Assembly: GCA_024734495.1 (NCBI GenBank)
Contig: JALMQS010000030.1
Span: 6,194,191-6,258,190 of the forward strand
Reading direction: 5' to 3'
Origin: Forficula auricularia
Lineage: Eukaryota; Arthropoda; Insecta; Dermaptera; Forficulidae
Length of the DNA stretch: 64,000 bases
The position numbers and the translations under genes were made by a program. The notes beneath the pieces were generated by a model. That model was not told the origin of the DNA and ran no database searches. It saw only the letters and a list, made by a program, of their open reading frames with translations. Shown one piece after another: positions 35,611-46,614 of this stretch (position 1 is the first letter of the stretch; every line of letters starts with the position of its first letter).

Positions 35611-36772
35611 TTAAAAAATGTTTCACCAAGTACCAACACCAAATTCCTTAAAAACTATTAGTGAGTGTTTTAAAATTTAAAAAAATATAAAATATTTCAA
35701 AATTCAGTCCACTGGAGGTATTCTTGAAATTTATTTAATAGTAGAAAAAGAAATTAAAAACCCACAGTATCAATGATGTTGTTGAAATATGATTAATTTA
35801 GTTGTCAGAAGGGTTCCAGGGCAGTTGGCCTAACCCTTGAGATAAAATCCTTCTTACATGTGTTTAGAAAATTTCACTAATGTATATTTAAAAAATATGA
35901 GATATTATAGATGTATATGAATAAAACAGAGCAAATAAATAATTCACTTACGAAATTTCATCTTTTTTAGAATTTATTAATCAATCAAGTCGATCATCCC
36001 TCAGGGCATATTTGATGATTCTTTTTAAGCATTTTTAATAAAACACAGGGATTTATTATTCATATCAATTTCACTAGAATGTTTAATAAAATAATAGTAA
36101 GAATATTAATGAAATCAGATTGAAAAAATTATAAATTTCTAATTAAGAAATAATAATCAAATGGAGGTAAAATAGACGACTTAACCGCCATCTCTCGCCT
36201 CTAGACGGAACTGAATCTAAATTCAAATATGTATAAAAATATAATGTTCAAGTAATTTGCAATTATTTTTAAAATAATAAATAATCAAGAAAGATAATTG
36301 ATCAAAAATTATTTAATTATTGGAATTAATCGTAAAATCCAGATTGAAATTTAAAAAAGGTTTATTCGTACAAAGCATAACTTCCTAAAATGATTTTTTT
36401 TCGCCTACTTAGAAATTGTTCAAAAATAAATTAAAACTCATAATAAAACTAAATGAATAAATAAATAAATAAAAGACTATGATATAATTAATTGTAAATT
36501 CTATTAAAATTAATTTATGATATTAGTAATAAATAGGTACAGTATCCATGGGAACGTGTGTTCAAGGGAGAAAGAAACTTATTAATCAAACTAATGATAC
36601 AAGTTTCCCCGGAAAACTCTAAGATGAAAAACGGAAATTATTTTACTAGAGAGTACGCTCAGCGAGCGAAGAAAATCGGGCGGTCGAAAAATTGAATCTA
36701 TCCAAAAATATTCTGCCTTACTTATATATTCTGAAATAATCGTGCAAAAAATTCACTAGGTCTCCATCTTTT
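35611..36772. other. AT-rich sequence, nothing recognised
   Basis: No convincing gene, RNA or element boundary. Confidence 0.5.
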
Positions 36773-36904
36773 TTTTAGAGCAGTGCTTCTTAAACTATGG
36801 GTCGCGAAACTGAATTTTGGTGTAGCAAAACAGAGGGCAAAAATGACTTAACAGTCAAAATGGGGTCGCCAATTAAAAAAAGTTTAAGAAGCGCTGTTTT
36901 AGAG
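36773..36904. mobile_element. hAT-type MITE (116 bp) with 8-bp target duplication
   Basis: The element at 36,781-36,896 starts CAGTGCTTCTTAAACTATGGG and ends in the inverted counterpart AGTTTAAGAAGCGCTG. Both ends include a GGGTCGC block. Flanking TTTTAGAG at 36,773-36,780 and 36,897-36,904 is an exact 8-bp duplication, diagnostic of hAT elements. It is non-coding and non-autonomous. Confidence 0.92.
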
Positions 36905-37463
36905 TATTAAGGAATTAATGCTTACCTCTATTTGCTGATTACAGGTTTTGTCCTTGGGGTGATCATTGAAGTTTTGTGCTCCCTGTGGTCCCTTGCTAAT
37001 AAATTATTATTTTTCTATTGGCAAGGGCAAGTTTTTGTTTTCTTTCACTGGTTCCTTCAAGTTATTTATTCAAAGGATTTAAAGTACTTGTGGTGTTTGG
37101 ATAAACGCTTCCTGTGAAAATGTTAAAGAAAAATCAATTAAAAGTTAATCTCGATAAATTTATTAACTATTGCTACACACCCAAGAAATAATGTAACTCA
37201 TCTAAAATTTTGGTTTGAGCAATAATTATTAATATCTAATTTATTCCAGTCCATGTTAGAATAGGTATTATTGGGTAATGGGGACTTCGGTTTCTTCGTA
37301 CCTAGACTCAGCCCAATATTTATTTCTTTATTTTGTTTTAAATTCATACTTATATCTATCTGGTATACAACAGGTGTCATCAAAATATTTGCAGGTGGGC
37401 GATGGCATTCTCAAGATATCGGGATTTGGGGATTATTCCGGTGGCCCTGGCCCTTTATAGCTC
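36905..37463. other. No gene recognised
   Basis: Several 60-70 aa frames overlap here on both strands, but none resembles a known protein. Confidence 0.45.
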
Positions 37464-37566
37464 TAAGGGCCCGGTTGTATGTCGCAAAGTAAATGCTTTT
37501 TACCACTAACCAAGGTAGATGGTAGATCGAATAATATAAAAAAAATAATAAAAATTAATTTATATA

Positions 37567-37682
37567 CACTACAATTCAAGACAGACACACCTCTGGGATC
37601 TGCTGATTCTTCATTTATATATTCATTCCTTTTTTTGACCCATTCGGTGTCTTCATGTTGGGTCCACTTTGCCTTCCAACAT
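37567..37682 (-). pseudogene. Duplicated last exon of the Myb/SANT gene
   Basis: This segment and its flank repeat the 3'-terminal exon at 37,729-37,868: both start ATGTTGGAAGG after a TTCTTnCAG acceptor and share an acidic end and the following AATTGTA. In one phase it is open (WTQHEDTEWVKKRNEYINEE), but in the phase set by the upstream exon it meets a stop after about 20 codons. It may be a decayed or alternative terminal exon. Confidence 0.5.
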
Positions 37683-37728
37683 CTGAAAGAATAATATAAA
37701 AAATATAATAAAAATTAATTTATATTTA

Positions 37729-38768
37729 TTACAATTCAAGACACACACATCTTAAATCTTCTGATTCTTCATCTATATCCGTATCTTCCAAAAGGCAGAT
37801 ATTACTAGTTTTTCCCGGAATCGGGGTCCGCAGATCGGTAGTTATTAACTGACCTGACCTTCCAACATCTGTAAGAATAATATAAAAAACATTAAAAAAA
37901 TGGATTTTTATCTAAGAAAATTAAAGATGCTCACTATAAAAATATGCAGATTGATCCATTTCTTTGGACTGACTTGATATCAAATTTAGATTTCCTGATA
38001 AGGAATCATAAAAAAATATAAAATTTTCTTTAATTTATTTTCCCTACAGAACTTATTGGAAATTTTTTTGTTTAGCTTTTAGATCTTATCATAAATTACT
38101 CACCATAAATTGAATTTCCTTCCTCATTATCGTTTGTGTGCATTGTTTCAAACGCTTCTCTTTGAAATTCATCATTCTCTACAAATAGATATTGTACATA
38201 ATTTATTTAATTTATAAGAACAACTTGAGAAAAAAAAGCAAAATTAAAATGTAGAATTTCTCGCAGAGAGTGTCTGATTTTTTGATTTACAAATAATATT
38301 AACTAGCAAGAAAGCCTTGAACAAGATGCAAACAAGTAGGTACATAAACCTATAATTTTTTTCACCCTTAATAAAATAAAGTTATTTGCTTACGTTGTAG
38401 GATTGCGTCACTATCTGTTACACTGGAATATCCAGTTGCTTGGAACCCTATAATCCGAAGGACTGCCAAATCAACTGAATTCATCTTGCCATTTAAAGGC
38501 GCTCCACCACCTGTCTTCATCACATCAGACTTTTCATCAGCCAATTTTTTTTTATATTATTGTATTTGTTCTTTAAGGTTTCTCCTGTACGATGAGCTGT
38601 CACAAATTGTGAATTAAACTCATTGCTGAGCCGCTCCCAAATTCTTTTTCTTTCCACATTAGATATTGAATCCGTTTTTTTACATTCTACAATCTGTTGG
38701 TATTTTACTACCAACTCCACCAGTTGCATTTCTTCTTCATGAGTGAAATTAATGTTTCTTTTATTCAT
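37729..38768 (-). pseudogene. Myb/SANT-like DNA-binding protein gene, three exons, one frameshift
   Basis: Exon 1 (38,768-38,394) begins MNKRNINFTHEEEMQLVELV and carries a trihelix Myb/SANT-type domain (residues about 8-75). A one-base loss in an A9 run near 38,547-38,555 breaks the frame. In phase it continues with a TGGGAPLNGK hinge. It ends at a GTAAGC donor. Exon 2 (38,178-38,104) is acidic (NDEFQREAFETMHTNDNEEG) and ends at GTGAGT. Exon 3 (37,868-37,729) follows TTCTTACAG and ends LEDTDIDEESEDLRCVCLEL. Phases agree across both introns, giving about 196 residues. In Harbinger elements such proteins help the transposase bind the ends. Confidence 0.75.
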
Positions 38769-39125
38769 TTTACTGAAAATTAAATGAAAAAAATTATTTC
38801 AATTCATGTTGCTTAGAGAATTCTATATCTTAATAATAATAATATTAAAAAATTTATTTATTGTTTTCTGTATAACCACACATAAACAAAAAAAAAACTT
38901 TGGTAAATATATATATATATATACATGTATGTATGAAAGATCATCAAAAATCCTAATATTTAAGGAAAAAATCCCACTTTGTCGACGAACATTTGGAAAT
39001 TTCTGGGAGAGAAGTTGCTTTAAAAAGTAATATTAAATTAACTATAAAAAATAAATATTTAGAATATTGGCAACAGCACAAAATATAATGAGTTTGAGAT
39101 TGGTGGTGTTTCACAGTAAGGAAAA

Positions 39126-39671
39126 ATAAGCTGACGTGTTCTGATGTGGCCATACACTTGACTTTACCATATAAACTGGCCCCTAAAATTATTTATAAAC
39201 ATGTATGGCGGTTAGTTTTTGCATTTTTATACTTCCGGGGGTCCACTGATTATGTATACAAAATTTGGTTGAGTTTGCTCAAAAGGCCTAGATTTTTAAT
39301 TTTTAACCACCCCCTTAATTTTGGCTCGATATGCACCTAAATCTAATCAGCTCTCAATCTCAATACACCAAAACTACGGGTGAAATTTGGTTTCGATATT
39401 CAGACTAGTTTTTGAGCTAGCTCGCCCACAAAAATTTGGTAACGCACAGACTAACAGTCATTTTGACAAAATAATTATTATCCTGAAAAATATAATTTTT
39501 TCGATGTTCACCTATTAGCGCTTTTTTGTAGAGCGAAATGCCATGGTTTCGCTCAATTTTTTTAATCAAAATAGTTTAAGCCGTTTTTGAGATATTTCGA
39601 AAAAAAGAAGGAAAAAACCACTTTTTTCATGCACGATTACAATACTTGACCATACCCTCTGTATGGTAAAA
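39126..39671. repeat. Dispersed repeat D, copy 1 (AATAAGCTGACG terminus)
   Basis: It begins AATAAGCTGACGTGTTCTGATG, as at 52,386, and ends near TACAATACTTGACCATACC, shared with 52,840-52,875 and 59,270-59,295. The middle matches 58,110-58,497 (TTCGCTCAATTTTTTTAATC). It contains the GTATACAAAATTTGGTTGAG core found in several palindromes. No coding capacity is evident. Confidence 0.7.
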
Positions 39672-40044
39672 TAATTTTTTTTTTTTAAATGTCAAAATAT
39701 TTCAAGGGATTAGCCCAACACCAAGGAGTTCCTATTAGCCAAAAGTTAAAAATAGATACAATGTCAATTGTATTTGAGCCACGGGTTAGAGAGGATAAAG
39801 GGTTGGGTGGGTGGAGGGTGTTGAATCAAATAATATAAAAAATTTGTTCTGGGAATGGTACAATGCAGATCTCAGGTAAAGTAAATTGAATTGAGTTTTA
39901 AGTAAAGGTACAAATATGTATTCAAAAGAGAGCTACTAGTGGGAAAATAACCATTTACAATAGACCTTTTGTTTAAAACAAAACAAAAAACAAAAAAAAA
40001 GGTTATTGACCGAGTGGGCGCTCGGAAATTAAAGGAATAAATTT
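39672..40044. other. Sequence within the Harbinger element, nothing recognised
   Basis: AT-rich; no gene seen. Confidence 0.4.
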
Positions 40045-40345
40045 AAAATTTTTCTCATTAATATATCAAGGAATAATTGACATATTAACGAGAATTGTTT
40101 TGATCGCGCTTTTTGAAAAGATATATATCGCGAGACTACTGCGGTTGAAGCTATTGGAGTCTGCGGAGTCTTAAGTCTGGACCAAGAGAGAAAAATATAT
40201 GATCCATTTAGCTATAATCCAACGTCATTTTGCGTTAAGCCCGCATGACACTCGGATGGATCACCAAATGAATTTGAAATCTAAGATGTTATATATCCAA
40301 TCTCCCAGTCCAGAGCGCCCGATCTATTAGCATGTATGTTAGTTG
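40045..40345 (+). repeat. Dispersed repeat C, copy 1
   Basis: Key blocks are CTCGCGAGACTACTGCGG-like sequence, GGAGTCTGCGGAGTCTTAAG, TCTGGACCAAGAGAGAAA, CGGATGGATCACCAAATGAA and CAATCTCCCAGTCCAGAGCG. All recur at 48,207-48,440, partly at 48,630-48,740, and inverted at 60,340-60,580. No open frame of note; family unknown to me. Confidence 0.75.
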
Positions 40346-40447
40346 CTTGCCATTAATGGAAATTAAATGCTCTAAACGTATGTAAAGTGAAATAATCAGA
40401 ATAAAGGTGTTTGATTATAATTATTTTTTCGTAAAAATAGTTTTATT

Positions 40448-40590
40448 ATTGAGTGGATATTGATGAGGCAGTCCAAAAAAAGAAGATAATTTATACTATA
40501 CGTTTCGGAGGATAACGTCGGTTTATGAATAAAAAGATAGTATAAATTATCTTTTTTTTTTTTGGACTGTCTCATCAATATCCACTCAAT
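40448..40590. repeat. Inverted repeat with 53-bp arms
   Basis: Arms at 40,448-40,500 and 40,537-40,590 (ATTGAGTGGATATTGATGAG outward) enclose CGTTTCGGAGGATAACGTCGG. The loop carries the CGAAACG half of the recurring motif in reverse. RNA from it would fold into a long hairpin. Confidence 0.85.
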
Positions 40591-41956
40591 TTCACTTATC
40601 AGTCAGTCTCCAAAAATTACTCCAATCTTATAGTTTTATTATATTAGATTTCTAATTTAATTAAATTAAACACCCCACTTTGCATTAAAAAATTATTATA
40701 AATACTTCACAGTAAAATCTCTATAAAATCATTTAAAACATGAGATTTTCTGCATTTTTGATCCAGAAAACGTAAAGCAAGAAAGCCTAAAATCTAATCA
40801 GCCTACCACATTAGAAATGCAAATATTTTTGCTGGAGAACGAACTTTCAACTATTTTTCGTTATTAAGTTATCGTGGGTATCTGTATCAGGAAAAAAATC
40901 ATGCTTAAAAATCATTTTGCTACGCGTTTATTTATTTATTAAATTAATAATAAGATTATGGAAATTATAGAGAATTAAAAACGAAGCCGGCCTGATCCCT
41001 GGTATGAAATAAAGTAAAAATAGTTTTTTAATGAAATTGTAATCTTGGAAAATTTTTAATTTAAATCTTATATTTACCTGGTATAGGAAGAAGTCATTCT
41101 ATTTGTAAAACAATCTTCAATACTTCGTTATTATTATAATAAATTAGAAATTACACACTATAGCGTAGATGAAACTGCAAGCGATATAGATATAAATATA
41201 ATGAATTCTTGATCTCAGTTCGAAATTTATCATTTAGCCGCTAGGCATCAGAGCCACCTGCCGAGCAGAATATATAAACTTTCGCTTACAATGGCTTTAG
41301 AAGACATTTACCGGTCGACAGAGCCGAGTAAACAAAAGACAGGGTAAACGAGTTGTTTTCCGAGAATTTTTGTCTTGTACAACGCACATTTGCGAAATCG
41401 GCCGGTAAACAAGCTATTTACCATTACCAAGGCCTGAAAATAGCGACATACAACCGGGCCTAACAGTTAGTGGCTCATATAAACAGAGTGCAGTGTGAGC
41501 AGGGCCATGCCTGCAGGGTGGTCCAAGTGGTGCAAGACTCCAGGGCGCTCAAGCTCGAGGGTCGGAATTGATTCCCACCACCAAATATTATCAAAATTTT
41601 GATTGTATAATTATAAACAATTACCCATGAAGGAGTGAAGAAATTTTAAAATTAAAATAAATTGTGTTCATGTGTAATTTCTTCCTTTTTTTACGGGGGG
41701 GGGGGGGGGTCCGCATTTAATATTTTCCCCGAGGACCCAGAAAACTCTAAGCGCTAAGCCTAACCTGGGCATTCTCGGGAATTCCATCGACACCAAAAAC
41801 ATAGACACAGAAAATGATTCTTGGAATTCAGTAAACATATTTAACTATGAAAAAATAAAATTTCAACCATATGTAGGTACATATTAATATTTTGATTTTG
41901 GTTTTTGGAAATTAAAATAAAAATAAATAAATAAAATAAAAATGTTTTTAAAAATT
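40591..41956. other. Harbinger right end, then unclassified repeat-like sequence
   Basis: From 41,200 to 41,460 the sequence is the right subterminal part of the Harbinger element. 41,464-41,780 holds a G-run (about 41,695-41,710) and G/C-rich blocks at both ends that look like the edges of a small DNA element, but I could not fix its termini. Confidence 0.4.
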
Positions 41957-43560
41957 ACCTCTCTTGCTAGAATCATTTTGTTCATCTTCTGAGTTTGTTT
42001 AAATATCAAATTTTTCATCGCTTTCAAATTCTAAAAAAATAAATAAAAATATTTATATACTTAATTATAATATTTTATAAGACTTATTATAATTAAAATG
42101 TAGTGATTTTCTATTTTCTAATTTAAATAATACTTATATGTACATGCATATTTTTCTAAATAGAAAACTAATAAATAAATTTCAAATTGTTATTACCGTA
42201 AAACAGGGTGAATACTGAATAGAAACACTTTTCAACTTTGAAGCTTGATTACGAAAAAAACTACACATAATTTATAAGCTCAAGATGGCTTGAAATGTGG
42301 GTCTTGGCTGGTTCTTTCATTACCCAGAATAAGAATAAGAATAAAATTCATGTTTTTTTTTTTTTTTTAAATATGCTGTGTTTTTATTCACCAGCTATGC
42401 AGGTGAATACAAACACCTGTAGGAATCAAGCTTAGTTCACAGGCGAAAGGAAACACAATAATACTTTTTAAAAAAGATTAAAAAAATTATATTATATATG
42501 TAATTACAATTATAAAATTATAAATTTAATAAAAAAAAAGAAAACCATCAAATATTAATATCAAACAACTTCAAGCCTACCTGATACTCCTTTGGAGGAT
42601 TCAAACAGCCAATTACTTGATTGACATCAAATTCTGAAATAGCTGGTACATTTGGAAGTCCATATAATGTTTAAACCCCGGATGATCTCTTGATGGTCTG
42701 TCCCGGAAAATGCCTTTTGAAATAAATTTTACTTGTCCAATAAATGGTTTCAGGCTATAGAAGTTGATGTTCCAGGATTGTTCTGAGTAACTGACAAGTT
42801 CACCAGAAGCCACTCTCCAATTTTGATGTCACTGACAGACACAGGGAATGGGTATTTGGCAGGCATTTATTTCCCTGGTTAAAATTCCAGAAGAATTCCC
42901 CTTACCACATTCAGGTGAAACTTCTTCTGGAGGAGGGTTGTCTTCACATTTCACGTCTTCCATTCTATTTTCAAGCCCACAAGATGAATCCGTATCATGG
43001 GGACTTATATGCCATCCTCAGCTGATGTTGATGAATCATTGACGACACTTTAATAACAGGATAATAACATAAATAATAACACTTTAATGACAGGATAATC
43101 CTGCTACGACATTCATTTTTACACCCTTCGTTCTTTTTGATGAATTGCTGCCATCCCCAGATCTCATTGATTTTAAAAGTTCAACAAACGATGTGTCAGG
43201 TTTTCTTTCGTCCTCTCAGAAGCCTCAGGTGTCAGGGGCGGCAGCCTTCCTAATTCGGGAGCTCGATTCAAAGGGACAATGCCACATTTTTTGAAGCCTG
43301 GTCGGAGATTGTTTGGTCCCAAGGCAGTTATTTTTTGCATAAGTATTTTTAAAAGTCCAGGAAATTTACCCTTATCCAGACTTGAATCATGTCTTCCTGG
43401 GCCACACTTCTAGTCTTCTAAAATCTTTCGCCATGCCATCTTCAATGGATAAAAGAAATCCACATCTAACGGCTGGGTCAGATGAGTCGAATTTGCTGGC
43501 AAAAAAACTAGATTAATCTTGTTTTCCTTACATATGGTATACTTATTATTCATGTTTTAA
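41957..43560 (-). pseudogene. pogo/Tigger-like transposase pseudogene, C-terminal part
   Basis: The minus strand at about 43,530-43,430 reads LPANSTHLTQPLDVDFFYPLKMAWR, the signature around the last catalytic region of pogo-group DDE transposases. The following segment ends in GLLKILMQKITALGPN, and a later region (about 42,810-42,600) has WLLVNLS and HLLDK blocks in changing frames. A splice-donor-like CAG/GTAGGC lies at about 42,577, and an acidic exon-like stretch lies at 42,029-41,957 with an acceptor and donor. Stops and shifts are frequent. The N-terminal DNA-binding part and first catalytic Asp are not present. Confidence 0.75.
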
Positions 43561-43860
43561 TATAAAATTATGAATATTACTAAATATAAGGTGGTCACTC
43601 AAACACGATTTTCAAATTCCCGGTTATTTTTCGGTCAAAAAACGTCAATTTTCCAGGTCGGCAGTAGCCAGGCCCGTTGAGTGGGGGGGGGGGGTCACAA
43701 TAATAATTTCTATACTTTTGATGTGTTAATGCTAAGGTGTCATGAAACATCCGATATAATGAAAATTAATAAATAAATGCAAAGATAAGATTTAGCAACT
43801 ATATAAACATTTTTGTAAATTGAAAAGTTTTTGTTTTGCCGAGAGTAGCAGAGTTGTTGA

Positions 43861-43930
43861 TTCACAAAGAGAAACAAAGAGGTTGTTGATGCATCAAGCA
43901 GAGGACAACCTCTTTGTTTCTCTTTGTGAA
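43861..43930. repeat. Small perfect hairpin related to the 31,750 family
   Basis: TTCACAAAGAGAAACAAAGA at 43,861 is reversed at 43,907-43,930, with GATGCATCAAGCAGAGG in the loop. Upstream TTTTTGTTTTGCCGAGAGTAG matches the end of the family copy near 63,120-63,140. Confidence 0.85.
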
Positions 43931-44092
43931 TTAATTATTTAGTTTAATTTACAAATTTTGTATCATGAAAAAGGGCGTTAAATTTCTTTTGCCCACCCAG
44001 GCGCATCTTACTGTCTCTATTAACTATTAATTCTCAAGATATTTTTATCGATTCTAATACCACAAGAGTATTTAGAGAGACCAAATACGGTA

Positions 44093-44775
44093 TATTTTTT
44101 TTTAAATGAAAATGATGAGAGAAGGAGTTACACTAAAAAGGTGCAACCCCTAAAGGGCTCGGTTGGCCCCTCCATCGTGAAAAGAAGAAGAAGGAATTTT
44201 ATGGGCTGGGTAGGGGTCGAAGGTATCTGTGGATACGAGTCTTAAACAGCAGAAGGTTATAAGTCGCGGGAAAGACGGTGGCAGGGAGCGAGTTCTCCAG
44301 TCTCTGGAGGTCATAGGGATAAAAAAGTTGGCGAAAGCGCTTGTTCGATTTTTATCCAATTTGACAGCGAAGGGGTGCTGAGCGTTCGAAAACCGCGTGT
44401 TTCTCGTAAAGAGGGCTTTAGGGGGGATAATTGATTTCAGCTCGACTGAACAGACACCATGATAGTATCTATAGTACAGGGAAAGGGCAGAAACGGTTCT
44501 TCGGTGAGCCAGGGAGTCGAGTGAGTTGGTTAGAGCCGGGTCTCCTATTAGTTTAATTGCTCGCTTCTGAATTGCATCCAGTGTGGCAAGAGAATGCTTG
44601 GAGGCCCCCCTCCACAGATGAGAGCAACAGGGACGTATATGATCCTTATACAGTGTAAGAAGTTGACTGGGCGTATAATAGCGCCTAGACCTAAATAGAA
44701 GACCAAGCTTGCACGCTGCAGCTTTAGCAGTGGTTGAGATATGGTCATTCCAGACCCTAATGTGACGCCTAGCAT
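44093..44775 (-). pseudogene. CR1/L2-type non-LTR RT C-terminal fragment, copy 1
   Basis: Minus-strand homology begins LGVTLGSGM and LYLGLGA..RPVNFL and runs through LPHWMQFRSEQLN, then YRYYHG-like, RTSAFANFFIPMTSRDW and THKI-type segments with frameshifts. These are the well-known C-terminal motifs downstream of the RT in CR1-like elements. The 3' tail is poly-A (T-run at about 44,095). It is truncated at the 5' end and is the same family as 46,105-46,560. Confidence 0.8.
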
Positions 44776-45344
44776 TGAAATTTTATCCCTGAAATCTAGT
44801 GAGTTTGAATCGAAACAATTTGTTTTGATATAAAGAAAAAAAATTTAACTTGACACCCTCGAAAAAATCTGAAATATCTGAATACAAAGGGTCCACCCTG
44901 TGGTCTGAATTTTTGATTTTCATAGAATTTCCAAGATATTTCTATCGATTCTATTTCAAGAGAATTCAGAGAGACCAAATACGGTATTTGTTTTGATAAA
45001 AAGCGAAAAAAAATTAAATATCAATCTCAGGTTGAGTTAATTTAATGCAGGTTCTAATTATTTCATACGCCTCTGGATGTAAAATAAGGGTGTTTCTGGA
45101 TTTGTCTCTATTATTTATTTATTTAGCTTATGGCATACACACAAGATGAGTCATTACAATTCAAAAAAAATTCCATTTTCCCGGTTATATATCGAAATTC
45201 CCGGCTTTTTCCCGATTGTTGAAATTCCCGGTTAATCCCGATTTCCCGGTGAGTGACCACCCTGTACATACTTCTTAAATAATAAAAATAAGTAAATATT
45301 TAACTAAATATTAAATATAAGAGAAGGGGGAGGTGTGTGCAAGA

Positions 45345-45762
45345 ACGTGTCCAGCTTTGGGCAGGGGGGCAGCTGCCCCCCCCCCCTACAAGGAGAAATA
45401 AAGTCCATTATGTTGGCAACTAAAAAATAGAACATGTAAAAATATTTTCTCTAATTTATAGAGGAGGATTTTTAAAATAATTTATAATATTATCATTTTT
45501 TTTTTGGCTTTTCGGACTTTCTAGCCATCAGCCAATTTACGATACTTATTATTTTTTAAATTTTGTCTCTACCCAGGGATCAGATTTTAGCTGGTTGCCG
45601 CAAGTCGGATTCGAACCCGGGTTCACTTGATTAGCTATTATACTTTTAAACTACATATTTATTTCTATTTTATTAATATATTTCGAACTCGCACCCCCTC
45701 TACCTCGAAACTAATATAAGCTGCCCCCCCCCCCTAGCTCAAACCCTGGGCACGCCCTTGGG
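45345..45762. mobile_element. Small element with G/C-rich inverted ends
   Basis: The left end has CGTGTCCAGCTTTGGGCAGG and GGGGGGCAGCT. The right end, reversed, has GGCGTGCCCAGGGTTTGAGCT and GGGGGGCAGCT. Such CGTGCCCAGG ends recur on small DNA elements in arthropods, but no target duplication is clear. It encloses a tRNA-like SINE candidate. Confidence 0.45.
45497..45665 (-). mobile_element. Candidate tRNA-derived SINE
   Basis: The minus strand has a Pol III B-box (GGGTTCGAATCC) about 20 nt after an A-box-like TAGCTAATCAAGTG, then an unrelated body, and ends in an A-run (T-run at about 45,497 on the plus strand). The arrangement of tRNA-like head, body and A-tail is that of a SINE. I could not fold a complete cloverleaf, so a functional tRNA is unlikely. 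Confidence 0.5.
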
Positions 45763-45859
45763 TGTATGGTATAATTACTATGTTAGTTGAGGCCAGATCA
45801 GTTTATTTTGTTTGTTTTGAATTAGGCCGCATTTAGGATCAAGCGATTCATTGACTAAA

Positions 45860-46069
45860 CTAAATATTATTTTTTTTAAACGATCCAGAATAAATTTGAG
45901 CCAATGAATTACCTGCGTTAATTGGTTTAGAGCAGGAGAAGTTGTTGATGATGCTGAGAAGAAATGAAAGGAAGACGTTGTCGCTGTTGCTGGAAGATCC
46001 TCGTGGAAGATTCAACCAGTTATAGGCCCTATATAGAGTCAATATTTCATAAAGATTAGAAAAATTCAA
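45860..46069 (-). other. Exon-like open segment, unknown
   Basis: A 69-codon open stretch reads LPRGSSSNSDNVFLSFLLSIIN and is followed by a GTAATT donor-like site. The DNVFLSFLLS part faintly recalls a BESS motif. I do not recognise it with confidence, and chance is possible. Confidence 0.2.
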
Positions 46070-46104
46070 ATTTTTCCATAAGATAAAAATGATTTAAATG
46101 TTTA

Positions 46105-46560
46105 AATAAATGTTCAGAAACGAGCAATTAAACTAATAGGAGACCCGTCCCTAACAAACCCACTCGACTCCCTGGCTCACCGAAGAACCGTTTCTGCCCT
46201 TTCCCTGTACTACAGATACTATCATGGTGTCTGTTCAGTCGAGCTGAAATCAATTATCCCCCCTAGAGCCCTCTTTGCTAGAAACACGTGGTTTTCGAAA
46301 GCTCAGCACCCCTTCGGTGCTAAATTGGATAAAAGCTGAACCAATGCTTTCGCCAACTCTTTTATCCCTATGACCTCCAGAGAATGGAACTCGCTCCCAG
46401 CCACCGTCTTAACCGCAACTTATAACCTTCAGCTGTTTAAGACCCGCATCCACAGATACCTTCAACTCCTACCTAGCCCATAAAATCCTCTCTTCTTCTT
46501 TTCAACCAGGCCTTTAGGGGATGCACCTTTTTGGTGTATCTCCTTCTCAAATCAATATCA
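46105..46560 (+). pseudogene. CR1/L2-type non-LTR RT C-terminal fragment, copy 2
   Basis: The plus strand reads QKRAIKLIGDPSLTNPLDSLAHRR, then YRYYHGVCSVELKSIIPPRAL, AQHPFGAKLDK, a stop, and FANSFIPMTSREWNSLPATV, ending TRIHRYLQLLPSP. These are the CR1-type C-terminal motifs in order, with one internal stop. The 3' end is AAAAAAATAAATAAATAAA. It is better preserved than the inverted copy at 44,093. Confidence 0.85.
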
Positions 46561-46614
46561 TTAAAAAAATAAATAAATAAAGACATAAGAAAATATTTGA
46601 CGTTAATAAAGTTA

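Larger units (their letters stand above)
37464..41463. mobile_element. Harbinger-like DNA transposon with TAA target duplications
   Basis: The ends at 37,467 and 41,460 are inverted: GGGCCCGGTTGTATGTCGC on the left and, reversed, GGCCCGGTTGTATGTCGC on the right. Each is followed by a diverged CCAAGG/CCTTGG block. TAA flanks both sides (37,464-37,466 and 41,461-41,463). The GGGCCCGGTTG terminus and 3-bp TNA duplication are typical of PIF/Harbinger elements. Inside is a Myb/SANT accessory gene on the minus strand. I find no DDE transposase; that half is filled with younger insertions (39,126-39,671, 40,045-40,345, 40,448-40,590). Confidence 0.82.
43588..45264. mobile_element. Possible hAT-like element bounded by GGTGGTCACTC inverted ends
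   Basis: The left end AAGGTGGTCACTC (43,588) and right end GAGTGACCACCCTG (45,264) are inverted, and both continue into related TTCCCGGTTA/TAACCGGGAA blocks. CAGGGTGGTCAC termini are common among hAT-type elements. I find no clean 8-bp duplication and no transposase. The interior contains other insertions, including a CR1-like fragment and a small palindrome. Confidence 0.5.

Noticed and set aside
36932..37117. 61-aa frame with hydrophobic residues
   Set aside because: No start context, homology or conserved neighbour; composition is expected of T-rich DNA.
45580..45665. Functional tRNA gene
   Set aside because: B-box and a weak A-box are present but acceptor and anticodon stems do not form; a SINE head is more likely.
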